Below are positions 8,455 through 18,132 of a DNA stretch of 38,701 nucleotides, piece by piece. The DNA comes from Phycisphaerae bacterium (lineage in GTDB: Bacteria; Planctomycetota; Phycisphaerae; Tepidisphaerales; Tepidisphaeraceae): positions 1 through 38,701 of the forward strand of contig BPJO01000026.1 of assembly GCA_026004655.1 (NCBI GenBank). The letters run 5' to 3'. Below the pieces are notes generated by a model. It ran no database searches. It had not been told where the DNA came from and saw nothing but the letters and a program-made list of their open reading frames with translations. Made by a program: the position numbers and the translations under genes. Positions within the stretch are counted from its first letter, which is position 1. Each line of letters starts with the position of its first letter.

Positions 8455-11400
8455 CTATTCGCTGGTGGAAAGTTGTGCCCGTAGATCGATCAGCTCGCGT
8501 TCAAGATGTTTGCCTAGTCGAGGGTTGATCCGGATCTGGGTATCGGCTCGTTTAAGCTCACGGATCGCCTCACCGGTGTTGCCGATGGCTTTGAGCGTGC
8601 GGGCATACCCGACGCGGGCAGCAACCATATCCGGATCCAGCTTGAGAGCGGATTCAAAAGCAGACTTGGCGTCGGCTAGCTGCCCTCTCGCCAGAAGCAC
8701 GCGCCCGAGCGTATCCTGAAATGCGGGATTGGACGGTTGTCGGTTTGCCGCCGTTTTGGCGAGTTTTTCGGCTTCGTCCAAAGACCTGTTTTGTGACAGG
8801 AGCAGGCAGGCCAAGTCGTTTGCCGCAGCAGGATGATCCGGCGCGTGTTGCAAAATGGCCCGGAAAGCGGATTCGGCCTGCTCTATCTGATTGAGCTGAT
8901 AATATCCTCCACCGATCAACAACAAAGCTTCACCATCCTTCGGTCGTTTGTTGAGATAATCGGCTAGTCGATCGACGGCGCGTTGAAGGATCAAAGTATC
9001 GTCGTATTTTCTTGCCAGAATTAACCAGCACTTGGCTAGAGAATAATGTTCGTCCACGTTCTCAGCCGGGGTCGAAGATTCGATCATGTTCATCCAGACA
9101 ACGGCTTCATCCAATGACGGGCAAGCATGGACTGATAGGAATTGCCACATTCGTCGACCGCTGACATCTTGGAGCAGGGGTTTAAGCAGGTTTCGCGCCT
9201 TTGGTCCCTCATTTTGTGCAAGAAGGGCGCGGGCCAACAAGGCAGCGGCGTTGGGTTGGGTTCGCACGTCGGCTTCGATTAATTCTCGATAGGGGGCCAA
9301 CTGTTCCACAGCCGATTGGGTGGAACCGGTTTCGAGCAATGCTTCGGCGATGGCAATATCGGCTTCTAAAGTATTGCCGGTCAGACGTGATTTCCATTGT
9401 TCCGCAGCTAGTTTCATTTCGTCCCACAAACGAGCCGCCCGAAGAGTGCGAACTGCGATCCGGGCCGCTTCGGGGTTCGTGGGCAATGCGGTGATGGTCC
9501 GACGAGCCAACGCAACAGCATCATTGATCTTCTTGTTCTCAAGATAACTCTCAATGACCTGCGACTGGATCGGAAGAAACCGGGGAAAACGGTCTGCAGT
9601 AACCCGCAGCTGATTGATTGCCTCGGAAGTGGAAAGTTTTCCAGAATAAAAGTCCTGTAACACTTTCAAAGCCGCCACCTCGGCAGCACGAGACGGATCT
9701 CTTGACAAAGCCTCAATCAGGGGCTTGAGATTTTTGGGGTCGTTTTTCTGCTCGGCTAGTGCCTGCGCTTCTGCAAGCCGATTGGCGATCAGAGTGCTGT
9801 CCGGACGAGCCTGTTCTGCGGCACGCGCGACGGCGACGGCTTGGGCAAAGTCATGCTGACGAAGATGAAAATCAATCAATGCCACGATTCCCGCTTCGGT
9901 TCCTGTGTCACGCGCGCTGCGATATTGTTTCATCGCTTCTTGTAAGTTCCCAAACTGCTCTTCAAATCGGGCACGCACCAGCGCAATTTCCACCGGTTCT
10001 GCGGGCACTTGATCAAGACGCGATAGAATCTGTTGCGCACGGGACAGATCATCTCGGGATGCAAAAAACTCGGCCGCCGACGCGATGGCACTGATGGAAG
10101 GCGATTCGTCCGAAAGCAACGATTCATAAACTCGCTCCGCGCTGGAAACCTGACCGACTCGACGATAGAGCTCTGCCAGCAGCAGACGCCCGGGTGGTGG
10201 TAATTGTCCTGAAGATTCGTCCGTTTCCAGTAAATTGACCGCCCGGGAGACGTCTCCCGTGTCTGCAAACAGAGAAGCCAGTATGATCCGCTGACGCGTG
10301 TTCATTAAGGCGTTCGAAGACAACTGCTTTAACGCGTCCTTAATTTCCTCGGTTCGGCCCTGCTGTTGAAGCAGGCGAATAAGTTCGAGGGTGACGGTTG
10401 CGGACCTTGGATCAATCGATTGGGCGGTTCGGAGGTGATCGATCGCACCCGCGATATTTCCCTGAAGCTCCTGAGTTTTGGCCAGAAGAAGCCTGGGTTC
10501 GATCTGACGCGGTGCGTTGCTGATGACTTCACGCAACAATAAAGCAGCCTCAACCCCGTCCTTCATGATGTCCGGTCCTTCGATCAAAAATCGGGCTTTT
10601 TCCAATCGCCACCGCTGACCTTCGTTTCCGGTCAGGCTGCGTAATCTTTGAATGGTTTTTTCGACGAACGGACGATCCTTTCGGATACTTTTACCGTACG
10701 CAAGAATATCCCGTTGGACGTCCAGATCCTTTTCATGGTTGTCTCCGAGCTTTCGCCAAAGGTCTGGCGCCGACGGATCATCGATCATGTCGAGGAAACG
10801 CGCCATGACCAGCTGCCATCTGGGCTTGTTCTGTTGGCTTGAGTTTTCCGCCACCAGCTCTTTAAACCAATTCAACCCTTGCGATGATCGACCGGTTTCG
10901 GCCATCAGGCTGGCCCGGATCAATGCCAGTTGTGGAGTATAACTCTTTGTCGATAAAGCGTTTAAAATCGCTTGTTCTCTTCCTAAATCCTCGCTACGGC
11001 TCACCGACAACAACCGGAGCACAGTGTCTTGGTTGTACGAAGGAAGATCAGCAATCACCCGGTCTAGTACGCGTAAGGCATGTTCCTTATTTCCGGTCCG
11101 AGAAAGTAAGCAAATGTAGACGGGCAAGGTCTGGGCTTCGCCGGGAATTTTGTTCTGGATTTGGGTTACGAGATTCAACAATTCCTTGGCCGACGATAGA
11201 TCACCGGTTTCTTCGGTGAGACGGAACCGGACAACCGCCAGGTTGATATATGAGGCGTCGTTGGGAACACGCTCGACAGCTGCTTTGGCTGCTTCGTAGG
11301 CGTCGACGGTTTGACCCAGGACTAAGAGTGCCTGCGACATTCCGATATATGGTTTGGACCAACCCGGAAGTGCCAGCGCTGCTGCCTGCCATTGTCGCAA

Positions 11401-12621
11401 CGCCAAAGCGGCTTCGCCCAGGTTCCAGTAACAGTCCGCCAACCAGGTTCGAAAAATTCCGTTTTCGGGATCACGTGATAAGGCGTTTAACAGCTTTTCG
11501 GCAATCGCAGTAGGGGGTTGAGCGTAATCTTCAAATCGGGCTTCTAAGGCCGTTGCCCAAGCGGCGGATTTACGATCCTGACGTGAGGAAAGTACTTTCA
11601 GAAGTGTCCGCGCGGGGACAACTTGATCCAACTGGTACAACGCCATCGCACGCATCGCCAGGAGGTCGGTATCCGACCGAGGGTCATTGGGATCAAGTTG
11701 CTCAAGCCTGGTGACAATTTCCATATTACGCCCGTTCTGCCACAGACGGGCGATCAGGATTCGGAGGATCTCCGGGTTGCCGGTCCGTCGCGAAACGTCT
11801 TCAAGTAGGGTTTGTGACTCATGGTATTGCTTGAGTTGATCGAACAGACTGACCAGAAGTCGGACAAAATCAGAGTCGGTCAACGGTTGTCGGGCGGCCT
11901 GACGCAGGAACTCCAGGGCTTTGTCGTTATCGTTACGGTAATTACATGAAAATGCCTGAAGCAGTAAATGCCTCGGATCCATTTGATTCTCGGAAAACTG
12001 CTGGTCGGCAAACTCCTGAACCGTTTCAGGCGACTTTTTCATTGCCTTCATCAGCTCAATCGCCCGGATCCTTGATTTCAGATCTTCTGGTTTCAATGAG
12101 GCATACTTCAACGTGGCCGCTAGAGCCTCCTCCAGTCTGGATTGGCGTATGCGAACGATGATTCTTCCCATCAATGCCAGCGTGTCATCGGGATTCTTCT
12201 CCAGCCTGGTGTCCGAAAGTCGTTCCAAGGCGTCGGTATTGGCGGTCTGGGGATAAATCTCCAGAAGCAGGTGTATGGCTTGGAGGTTATCCGGATCACG
12301 TCTCAGGACCGACTCGATCGCTTCGATAGCCTGTTTGATGTGCAGGTTGGTATTGGTCTCGACATGGAACCGTGCTCGCGCATAGGCCAGAGCGATTTTT
12401 GTATCGTCGGGGTACTCTTTCAGATACCGCTCGAGGGGTTCAATCGCACGGGCATAATCTCCCGCGTGATAGGCGGCTAATCCGGTCTTCCGATCGTTGG
12501 CCAACCTTTGTTCGTTCGCACGATGGCTTCGATAAGCCAACAACGAACCGGTCGCAGCCAAAAGGACCAGTACGAGAAAAATCAGACTCAATCGATGGAT
12601 TGTTTTCCGTCGAAACTTCAT
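8455..12621 (-). CDS. Giant membrane-anchored TPR protein of an exosortase/EPS operon
   Basis: This 1388-residue protein has a basic N-terminus and one membrane segment (HRLSLIFLVLVLLAATGSLL, about residues 9-28), then almost continuous tetratricopeptide repeats to the end. Clear units include AYHAGDYARAIEPLERYLKEYP near the N-terminus and AANDLACLLLSQNRSLDEAEKL near the C-terminus. It resembles the large TPR proteins (PrsT type) of PEP-CTERM/exosortase polysaccharide operons, but no lipobox cysteine is present, so it is anchored by the helix rather than by lipid. It likely scaffolds assembly or export of the polysaccharide at the cell envelope. The ATG at 12621 overlaps the stop of the sugar transferase gene in an ATGA, indicating translational coupling and fixing the start. 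A start 105 bp upstream would lie inside the transferase gene. Confidence 0.82.
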   Translation of the reverse strand: MKFRRKTIHRLSLIFLVLVLLAATGSLLAYRSHRANEQRLANDRKTGLAAYHAGDYARAIEPLERYLKEYPDDTKIALAYARARFHVETNTNLHIKQAIEAIESVLRRDPDNLQAIHLLLEIYPQTANTDALERLSDTRLEKNPDDTLALMGRIIVRIRQSRLEEALAATLKYASLKPEDLKSRIRAIELMKAMKKSPETVQEFADQQFSENQMDPRHLLLQAFSCNYRNDNDKALEFLRQAARQPLTDSDFVRLLVSLFDQLKQYHESQTLLEDVSRRTGNPEILRILIARLWQNGRNMEIVTRLEQLDPNDPRSDTDLLAMRAMALYQLDQVVPARTLLKVLSSRQDRKSAAWATALEARFEDYAQPPTAIAEKLLNALSRDPENGIFRTWLADCYWNLGEAALALRQWQAAALALPGWSKPYIGMSQALLVLGQTVDAYEAAKAAVERVPNDASYINLAVVRFRLTEETGDLSSAKELLNLVTQIQNKIPGEAQTLPVYICLLSRTGNKEHALRVLDRVIADLPSYNQDTVLRLLSVSRSEDLGREQAILNALSTKSYTPQLALIRASLMAETGRSSQGLNWFKELVAENSSQQNKPRWQLVMARFLDMIDDPSAPDLWRKLGDNHEKDLDVQRDILAYGKSIRKDRPFVEKTIQRLRSLTGNEGQRWRLEKARFLIEGPDIMKDGVEAALLLREVISNAPRQIEPRLLLAKTQELQGNIAGAIDHLRTAQSIDPRSATVTLELIRLLQQQGRTEEIKDALKQLSSNALMNTRQRIILASLFADTGDVSRAVNLLETDESSGQLPPPGRLLLAELYRRVGQVSSAERVYESLLSDESPSISAIASAAEFFASRDDLSRAQQILSRLDQVPAEPVEIALVRARFEEQFGNLQEAMKQYRSARDTGTEAGIVALIDFHLRQHDFAQAVAVARAAEQARPDSTLIANRLAEAQALAEQKNDPKNLKPLIEALSRDPSRAAEVAALKVLQDFYSGKLSTSEAINQLRVTADRFPRFLPIQSQVIESYLENKKINDAVALARRTITALPTNPEAARIAVRTLRAARLWDEMKLAAEQWKSRLTGNTLEADIAIAEALLETGSTQSAVEQLAPYRELIEADVRTQPNAAALLARALLAQNEGPKARNLLKPLLQDVSGRRMWQFLSVHACPSLDEAVVWMNMIESSTPAENVDEHYSLAKCWLILARKYDDTLILQRAVDRLADYLNKRPKDGEALLLIGGGYYQLNQIEQAESAFRAILQHAPDHPAAANDLACLLLSQNRSLDEAEKLAKTAANRQPSNPAFQDTLGRVLLARGQLADAKSAFESALKLDPDMVAARVGYARTLKAIGNTGEAIRELKRADTQIRINPRLGKHLERELIDLRAQLSTSE

Positions 12622-14045
12622 GAACGAGTTCCCTTGCGGATGACCTGCTCGACCGTTTTGTAAATGATCTTCAGGTCCAGTGACAAACTCATATTCTCGA
12701 CGTATTCGAGATCGTATTTGATCCATTCCTGAAAATCCGCACCCTTATTGCGTGTTCGTCGGATCTGCCAAAGTCCGGTGATTCCGGGTCGGACACTCAG
12801 ACGCGCTTCTCTCCAGGCGGGGCAATACTGATTTTCTTTTCGAGGGCTCGGACGGGGACCTACGATCGACATGTCACCTTTGATCACATTCCAGAACTGA
12901 GGAAACTCATCCAGATTATATTTGCGCAGAAACCGTCCTACCTTGGTGATCCGTGGATCATTTTCGATGTAGACCTGAGGTCCATCAACCTGATTCAGTT
13001 GGGCGATGATGTCGTTCATCTTTTCCGCCCCGTTTTTCATCGAACGGAACTTCCAGCAGCGGAACTCCCTTCCGCCCCGGGTTTCACGCAGATGACCGAA
13101 AAAGAAAGGCCTTCCGTCCTCGATCCAGATAGCCAGCATGATCACCGGGAAAAAAGGCAGCGTAACAATCAGCGCAAACGTGGAAAAAATGATGTCGATC
13201 ATCCGTTTGGCGATCAGATAACGATTCGTGGCAGCAGGTTGAACATTGATATCCTGCGGCGGTTCGGTCGGTTCGATCGTCATCCAGTCGATCACCGGAG
13301 GGGCAGGACGACAGGAAGGATCATCCCACATCACCGTGGGGCCTACGATCACCTCGCCGGGGTTTATTTTCCGCCCGGCGCCGACCCAGACATTTCCCAG
13401 AAGACGCGCGCCATCGGCCACGTAAGAATCGGGGTCGATCCATACTCCGTTACCATCACGATTTTTGGCGCGACTGATGGTTGAGTCCGGACGCCGCCAT
13501 TCACGGACCAGTTCGGACAAAAATGCGGCAATTTCCTCATCGCTTGAACGATCAAATGTTTTTCCGTTCAATCTCAGAACCATCCGGTCCTGTTGAGGGA
13601 CAAAACGTTTGAGTCGTCGATAACCGGTGATAGGGTCCGGCGCTGCCATCCAAAGCTCGGCCAGCTCTTTTTCTGGAGTCAGCATGATTCTCGCTTGACG
13701 TCCGGAAGAGGCGTCGTAAAGCCTCTCGAACTTCAAAAATCGGTCTGATTCGCTGCTGATAACGCGTTCCTTATAAGGTTTTTCCCGTGTGTCGTGCAAT
13801 CGGATAGTCAGTAAATGGGGTTCGACCCATTCGAGCGGGTTGATCACCGATTTGAGTTTGAACATCGGCAGGATGTTGGGCGCGGTTAAAAGATACAGCT
13901 CGGCGTGAGGAACGATCTGGGAAGGTTCGCCTTGCCTGACCACTTGAACCCCGAAACTGGCCCAGTAGTAAGAGTGCAACTGGATAGGGTCCAGACCCCA
14001 TATGGTCTGCGTGCCGCTCGAGACTGGAGTGACTGTCGTTACCAT
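12618..14045 (-). CDS. Initiating sugar-phosphate transferase with N-terminal beta-helix-like domain
   Basis: The C-terminal half (about residues 277-475) is a bacterial sugar transferase (polyprenyl-phosphate glycosyl-1-phosphate transferase, WcaJ/PglC core). Visible motifs are one membrane helix (about 289-311), WKFRSM, the NDPRITKVGRFLRKYNLDEFPQ segment with the catalytic Asp/Glu pair, SIVGPRPS and RPGITGLWQI. It would load the first sugar phosphate on undecaprenyl phosphate. Unlike WcaJ, the N-terminus lacks four membrane helices and is a soluble domain of about 200 residues without a family I can name. A short hexapeptide-repeat-like stretch (DSYVADGARLLGNVWVGAG) and a Pro-rich linker follow. 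The gene is coupled to the downstream TPR gene by an ATGA overlap and follows the Wzz/BY-kinase gene after 73 bp. Confidence 0.88.
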   Translation of the reverse strand: MVTTVTPVSSGTQTIWGLDPIQLHSYYWASFGVQVVRQGEPSQIVPHAELYLLTAPNILPMFKLKSVINPLEWVEPHLLTIRLHDTREKPYKERVISSESDRFLKFERLYDASSGRQARIMLTPEKELAELWMAAPDPITGYRRLKRFVPQQDRMVLRLNGKTFDRSSDEEIAAFLSELVREWRRPDSTISRAKNRDGNGVWIDPDSYVADGARLLGNVWVGAGRKINPGEVIVGPTVMWDDPSCRPAPPVIDWMTIEPTEPPQDINVQPAATNRYLIAKRMIDIIFSTFALIVTLPFFPVIMLAIWIEDGRPFFFGHLRETRGGREFRCWKFRSMKNGAEKMNDIIAQLNQVDGPQVYIENDPRITKVGRFLRKYNLDEFPQFWNVIKGDMSIVGPRPSPRKENQYCPAWREARLSVRPGITGLWQIRRTRNKGADFQEWIKYDLEYVENMSLSLDLKIIYKTVEQVIRKGTRS

Positions 14046-14118
14046 CCCTGAGTAATTCCTTTAAATGCCGGACTGTATAAAAGAGATTTTATGTCGTCCG
14101 GGTGGAGAGTTACATCCA

Positions 14119-16362
14119 TCAGTTTTCGTTACGAACACTTGTTGCAACGGCTTTAGCGACGGCCCCGATATCGCCCGGGTTGCGGGCGTTATGACCGGAA
14201 CCGTTGACCGTCGAACGGGCTGCCGAGCGGATCGAAATTGCCCCGATCGACTGTTCAAAATCCTTGTGTTGGGCGCGGTTGAACACCACGCCGCAGATTC
14301 TGGCACCGATCGACTGCAGGTGACTGATGGCACGCTCGACCAGCGGACGGGACTGACCGCGAGCCACGGTCAGCACCACGCCGTCCACGCTGGCGCAGAT
14401 CGGAGTAGCTTCGATCGAGCCCATGATCGGACCCGTATCGATAAGAATCACTTCGTATCGTTTTCGGACTTCGCCGAGAAGTTTTCGGACGGTCGGGGGG
14501 CTGAAACCACCCGCATGATGCGCCTGTGCTGAGCCGATCGGGAGAATCGACAGGTCGGCCACGTCTGTTGGTTGGATACAGTCGTCTAAGTTCACCCCTG
14601 CCAAAGCGTCAACGATTCCGAGAGGTGAGTTATTCCCCAAACGACTAGTCAAACCGCCTCCCACCAGGTCGGCATCGATCAGCAGGGTTCGAGATCCCGA
14701 AGCTGCAAACGACAACCCCAGTGCCAATGACAACGACGTTTTTCCGTCTCCTGAGCTGGCGGAGGTGATGGAAAAGACGGTTGCCCCCTCAGGACGCATC
14801 GCATTGAGTTGCAGCATCGTTCGGATCTGGTGCACGCAATGAGCAGCGATTGACGCCTGGGCGGGATCGCTTAACCGGTCGGGCAGGTTCGGAAGAATGC
14901 CCAGCAGTGGTATCCCGCTCATCGAACTACCAGCAGCATCGTCGGAGTACTTGAACCGGGTATCCATCAGTCCGAGCAACATCAAAAGACCGATCGGGAT
15001 GGCACAACCCACGATTCCACCTAACAGTCCGAACATAACCCGCTTGTTCTGGATGGGGGCAGGATACCGACCATCGTTCATGACCGTCAGATCGCCCTGC
15101 GAAGCGGCCAGGAAGCGCAGTTCATTCAGTTGCTCGCGGACTTTGGTCAAATCATCGTTGGCATCCTTGATCACCAGTTTATAGCTGGCGACTTTTCCGG
15201 CATCGGCTGCCAGCGCGTCCCGACGTGCTTCATACTCTGCAAGATCGGCTTTTAATTGCACCACTCGTGCTTCCAGAACCCGAAGCTGACCGGGGGTAAC
15301 TTTCATGTACCCGCCTTTGACGAAGTCCGGAATAATCGCCAGGATTTCCTTACGAAGCGTATCGGCGTACTGTTCGGCGGCTTGCGAGATCGCGTCGAGT
15401 TGAGCACGCAGGTCGCGGACGTTGGGGTGATTTTCCCCGAACTTGCTACGCATCATCTGAAGTTTAAGAGACATCGCTTTGATGTCTTGAAGCATTTGGG
15501 CCAGACCGGCATCAACCTGGGCCAATTCCTCGATCGGGGTTTTGACCTGACCGTTGCGCATGGCTTCGATGGCGCCGACGGCTGCTTTGAAGTTGTTTTC
15601 GTAACCTCTGAGCTCACGGGCGATATCTTCCACTTCTCGTTGCAGCGCACTGACACGGGGCGCGAGGTCGTCAGACCCATATTTCGACGTTAGATCGTTA
15701 ATGAGTTTTTCTGCGCTGCGGGACTGGGATTCGAGTTCGCGAGCGCGGGCCTCGAACTCACGGATTTTGCGTTCTAGGCCTTCAATGGTGTTGCTTTTAT
15801 ATTGGGCCTGATAGGCGTTAATGACCGTCTGTACGCCGATGGCAGCCAAGTCCTTGTCCTCAGCGTCGATCTGAACATCGATGTTAAAGGTGTTCTTGAG
15901 GTACGTGGTTTTGAGTCCTGATCCGACAGCCGCCAAGGCCTGGGGGTCATTGGCGTATTTGGAGCTTTTCCATGGTTCGGTCTGCGGAATCATGTTGAGA
16001 ATCCGCGGACTGGCGATGGTTTGGGCCTGAGAAGCCATGAACTGCTGATAAAAGCTGATGTTGCTGTCTTTGATGCCCAAACGCTCGATCGTGGGACGAA
16101 TTTCGAGTTTGCCCAAGGCGCGGTATTCAGGAGATTGTGAAAAATATCCCGCAGCTGCGCCCAACACGGTTCCGATGAGTCCCAGAACAATCGCCCAAGC
16201 CACTTTACCTCTTAGAAGTCGTTGGACCTTCTGGACCGGCGAATTGCCCGAGACAGGGCCCTGATGAAAACCCAGTTGTGAACCGGACTGGCTTTGCGAC
16301 CACACGTCAATAGCGCCGGGGGGAACGGAACGGTCTTGATGGGGGATGATCTGTGTATTCAT
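14119..16362 (-). CDS. Polysaccharide chain-length determinant fused to BY-kinase-like ATPase
   Basis: The 747-residue protein combines a Wzz-type co-polymerase with a cytoplasmic bacterial tyrosine kinase-like ATPase (Wzc/CapAB layout). Helix 1 lies at about residues 54-74, a long coiled coil fills the periplasm, and helix 2 is in VMFGLLGGIVGCAIPIGLLM. The ATPase follows with Walker A SASSGDGKTS (about 535), Walker A' LLIDADL (about 560) and Walker B VILIDTGPI (about 640). No C-terminal tyrosine cluster is visible, so autophosphorylation of the usual kind is doubtful. It probably controls chain length and export of the polysaccharide. The ATG at 16362 has GGAG about 10 bp upstream and overlaps the EpsI-like stop as ATGA, so it is preferred over an upstream in-frame Met. 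Confidence 0.88.
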   Translation of the reverse strand: MNTQIIPHQDRSVPPGAIDVWSQSQSGSQLGFHQGPVSGNSPVQKVQRLLRGKVAWAIVLGLIGTVLGAAAGYFSQSPEYRALGKLEIRPTIERLGIKDSNISFYQQFMASQAQTIASPRILNMIPQTEPWKSSKYANDPQALAAVGSGLKTTYLKNTFNIDVQIDAEDKDLAAIGVQTVINAYQAQYKSNTIEGLERKIREFEARARELESQSRSAEKLINDLTSKYGSDDLAPRVSALQREVEDIARELRGYENNFKAAVGAIEAMRNGQVKTPIEELAQVDAGLAQMLQDIKAMSLKLQMMRSKFGENHPNVRDLRAQLDAISQAAEQYADTLRKEILAIIPDFVKGGYMKVTPGQLRVLEARVVQLKADLAEYEARRDALAADAGKVASYKLVIKDANDDLTKVREQLNELRFLAASQGDLTVMNDGRYPAPIQNKRVMFGLLGGIVGCAIPIGLLMLLGLMDTRFKYSDDAAGSSMSGIPLLGILPNLPDRLSDPAQASIAAHCVHQIRTMLQLNAMRPEGATVFSITSASSGDGKTSLSLALGLSFAASGSRTLLIDADLVGGGLTSRLGNNSPLGIVDALAGVNLDDCIQPTDVADLSILPIGSAQAHHAGGFSPPTVRKLLGEVRKRYEVILIDTGPIMGSIEATPICASVDGVVLTVARGQSRPLVERAISHLQSIGARICGVVFNRAQHKDFEQSIGAISIRSAARSTVNGSGHNARNPGDIGAVAKAVATSVRNEN

Positions 16363-17084
16363 GGTTGTATAACTCCCTCGGAGAGGGTTCGAATGACACC
16401 CAAACAAGGGGTGATCAGCTCAGTAAATATGTTATCTCGTTCGTCACGCGCCTTGGAATCGGCCAAAGCACCGGCAAAGACCACTTGGATCTGAGCGGCT
16501 CCGTAGTAACGTTGTTGATAATCTTCGGCTGATACGGAGATCGCCTTCATGTCGGGACAAATTCCTTTCTCGGGCAGGACCATAAAATTATAAACCGTTT
16601 GTCTGATAATCCGACCTCGATCTCGACGTTCGAACTGATATTCATACCCGTCGATGCGTGTTCCGGAAACATTCCACCGACGTTGTTTTTCCCCCACCAG
16701 CATGTAACCCATTGCAGGATAACACTTTGGAGGCCAGTGATTCTCCATGTAGCTGGCCCGTTTACACTGGGCAATTAATAGGTTGACGGTTCTGGACAGG
16801 TCTGTTAACACAGAGGCACGGGTATCCCAGTAAGTAATACAACGATAAGCATTGGGTTTGAGCAGATTCACTTCTTCCGGACGAAGACTTCCTTCCTTTC
16901 CCATCCAATGTCCGATGACCACCGGAATGCTGTTGATCGCAACCGCAGCCCGCGCGTGGAACGATTCGAAATCGTCCTCACTACGGTAATGTCGATTCTC
17001 AAACGACATCCCGACCAGCATGGCAGTAGCCAGGAACGGGCCTGTTAGGAGCATTCGTAGAGAAGATGATTTTTGAATGGACAT
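16359..17084 (-). CDS. EpsI-like exosortase-associated protein
   Basis: The 241-residue protein has one N-terminal membrane segment (about residues 9-27) and a periplasmic domain. It carries the EpsI signature: an IGHWMGKE segment and HWPPKCYPAMGYMLVG (H116, C121), close to the conserved HxPxxCxPxxGW of EpsI domains. EpsI domains occur fused or adjacent to exosortases in polysaccharide loci; their molecular role is not settled. The gene starts 9 bp after the exosortase stop and its TGA overlaps the next ATG, so the three genes are tightly coupled. Confidence 0.8.
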   Translation of the reverse strand: MSIQKSSSLRMLLTGPFLATAMLVGMSFENRHYRSEDDFESFHARAAVAINSIPVVIGHWMGKEGSLRPEEVNLLKPNAYRCITYWDTRASVLTDLSRTVNLLIAQCKRASYMENHWPPKCYPAMGYMLVGEKQRRWNVSGTRIDGYEYQFERRDRGRIIRQTVYNFMVLPEKGICPDMKAISVSAEDYQQRYYGAAQIQVVFAGALADSKARDERDNIFTELITPCLGVIRTLSEGVIQP

Positions 17085-17093
17085 ATCCGAAAC

Positions 17094-18002
17094 TTAACTG
17101 CTTTGAGACGCCAGAGGATACCGGTACACCGGAACCATTGCCCATTTGAGCAGACGAATGATTCCCAGCAAAACCAGAAATGCCAAGGGGAGCATGATCC
17201 ACCCGCTTTGTTCATGAAGACGCTCTCCCCATGACCGGGCGAGTTCTCCCTGTCCTTGCAACCAGACCAACGGGACCACACGGATGATATTGCAAGCCAA
17301 CGCCACCAAGGGACTGGCGAGAATGATCAATATCCGAACACTTGTACGCAGAGGTAAACCGAACGCAAACCCATATGCTATAAGGAGTAATGGAAGAACC
17401 ATTCTCATCCCGTTGCAGGCTTCGGCGATCATGACCCGTTGTCCGTTGATCATCATCAAGGCACCGGCGACCTGGGTTTCCACGCCGAATAACGACAAAA
17501 ACCAACTGGCAAAACGGGCGGTCCATTGTTGAAGGGGGTCGGCAATCGCCAATCGGACCGTTCCGGGCATCGGGACCATCATCAGCAAGACAAAAGCCAC
17601 AGGAAGAAAACGGAACAACACTTGTTTTCCCAATACGCTAACCACACACCCGATTAGGACCAGAATGGCTCCGGTGTGGAACAGAATTTGCGTACGGTGA
17701 TTAAATCCCCAGCTACCGATTAACCAGCCCATCCCCACCAGAATGGGTCCAAGGATTACGCCATTGACCTGAACGGATCTCAAACGCCCACGACGAACCC
17801 AAGCAAGAAAAACCGCAATCAGAGGTACAAGAAATACGTGCTGATATTCGGGATTATCCCAAGCAATTTCAAAGATGTTGTCCCACGCCCGATAAGTAAC
17901 AGCAATCCCCAAAAGTCCTACACACCAAGCCAGAATCGCGTGATAGGCGGTCAACCGTTGGAACTTCAACCCGATCGTCATAAATCTTTGCCAATTAATC
18001 AC
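17094..18002 (-). CDS. Exosortase (membrane transpeptidase, EpsH family)
   Basis: Exosortases are multi-pass membrane enzymes that cut C-terminal PEP-CTERM-like sorting tails and hand the protein to the surface. This 302-residue protein has about eight membrane helices and the three expected catalytic residues: C196 in EACNGMR, R241 in CNIIRVV and H263 in RLHEQSGW. It is followed 9 bp later by the EpsI-like gene. The start codon is GTG at 18002; an ATG at 17981 is the alternative, and neither has a strong ribosome-binding site. It resembles exosortase subtypes of planctomycetes by its separate EpsI gene, but the subtype cannot be set here. No protein with a visible PEP-CTERM tail is encoded in the window. 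Confidence 0.9.
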   Translation of the reverse strand: MINWQRFMTIGLKFQRLTAYHAILAWCVGLLGIAVTYRAWDNIFEIAWDNPEYQHVFLVPLIAVFLAWVRRGRLRSVQVNGVILGPILVGMGWLIGSWGFNHRTQILFHTGAILVLIGCVVSVLGKQVLFRFLPVAFVLLMMVPMPGTVRLAIADPLQQWTARFASWFLSLFGVETQVAGALMMINGQRVMIAEACNGMRMVLPLLLIAYGFAFGLPLRTSVRILIILASPLVALACNIIRVVPLVWLQGQGELARSWGERLHEQSGWIMLPLAFLVLLGIIRLLKWAMVPVYRYPLASQSS

Positions 18003-18016
18003 TTAAAACCAAACGC

Positions 18017-18045
18017 GTCGGCCACTGATCGACAGACCGGCCGAC
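18017..18045 (-). promoter_or_regulatory. Intercistronic hairpin between glycosyltransferase and exosortase genes
   Basis: Perfect 7-bp arms GTCGGCC and GGCCGAC enclose a further CTG/CAG pairing around an ATCGA loop. Read leftward, the hairpin is followed by GCGTTTGGTTTT and lies just before the exosortase start. It could act as an attenuator or as an mRNA stability element dividing the operon. The T-run is interrupted, so a strong terminator is unlikely. Confidence 0.4.
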
Positions 18046-18132
18046 ACCTTAAATCACATTCATTGATCGACATTTTGACCGGTCAGGACAGCAATCTAAA
18101 ACTTTATTCGTAGAATCCTGATATTGGGAGCG

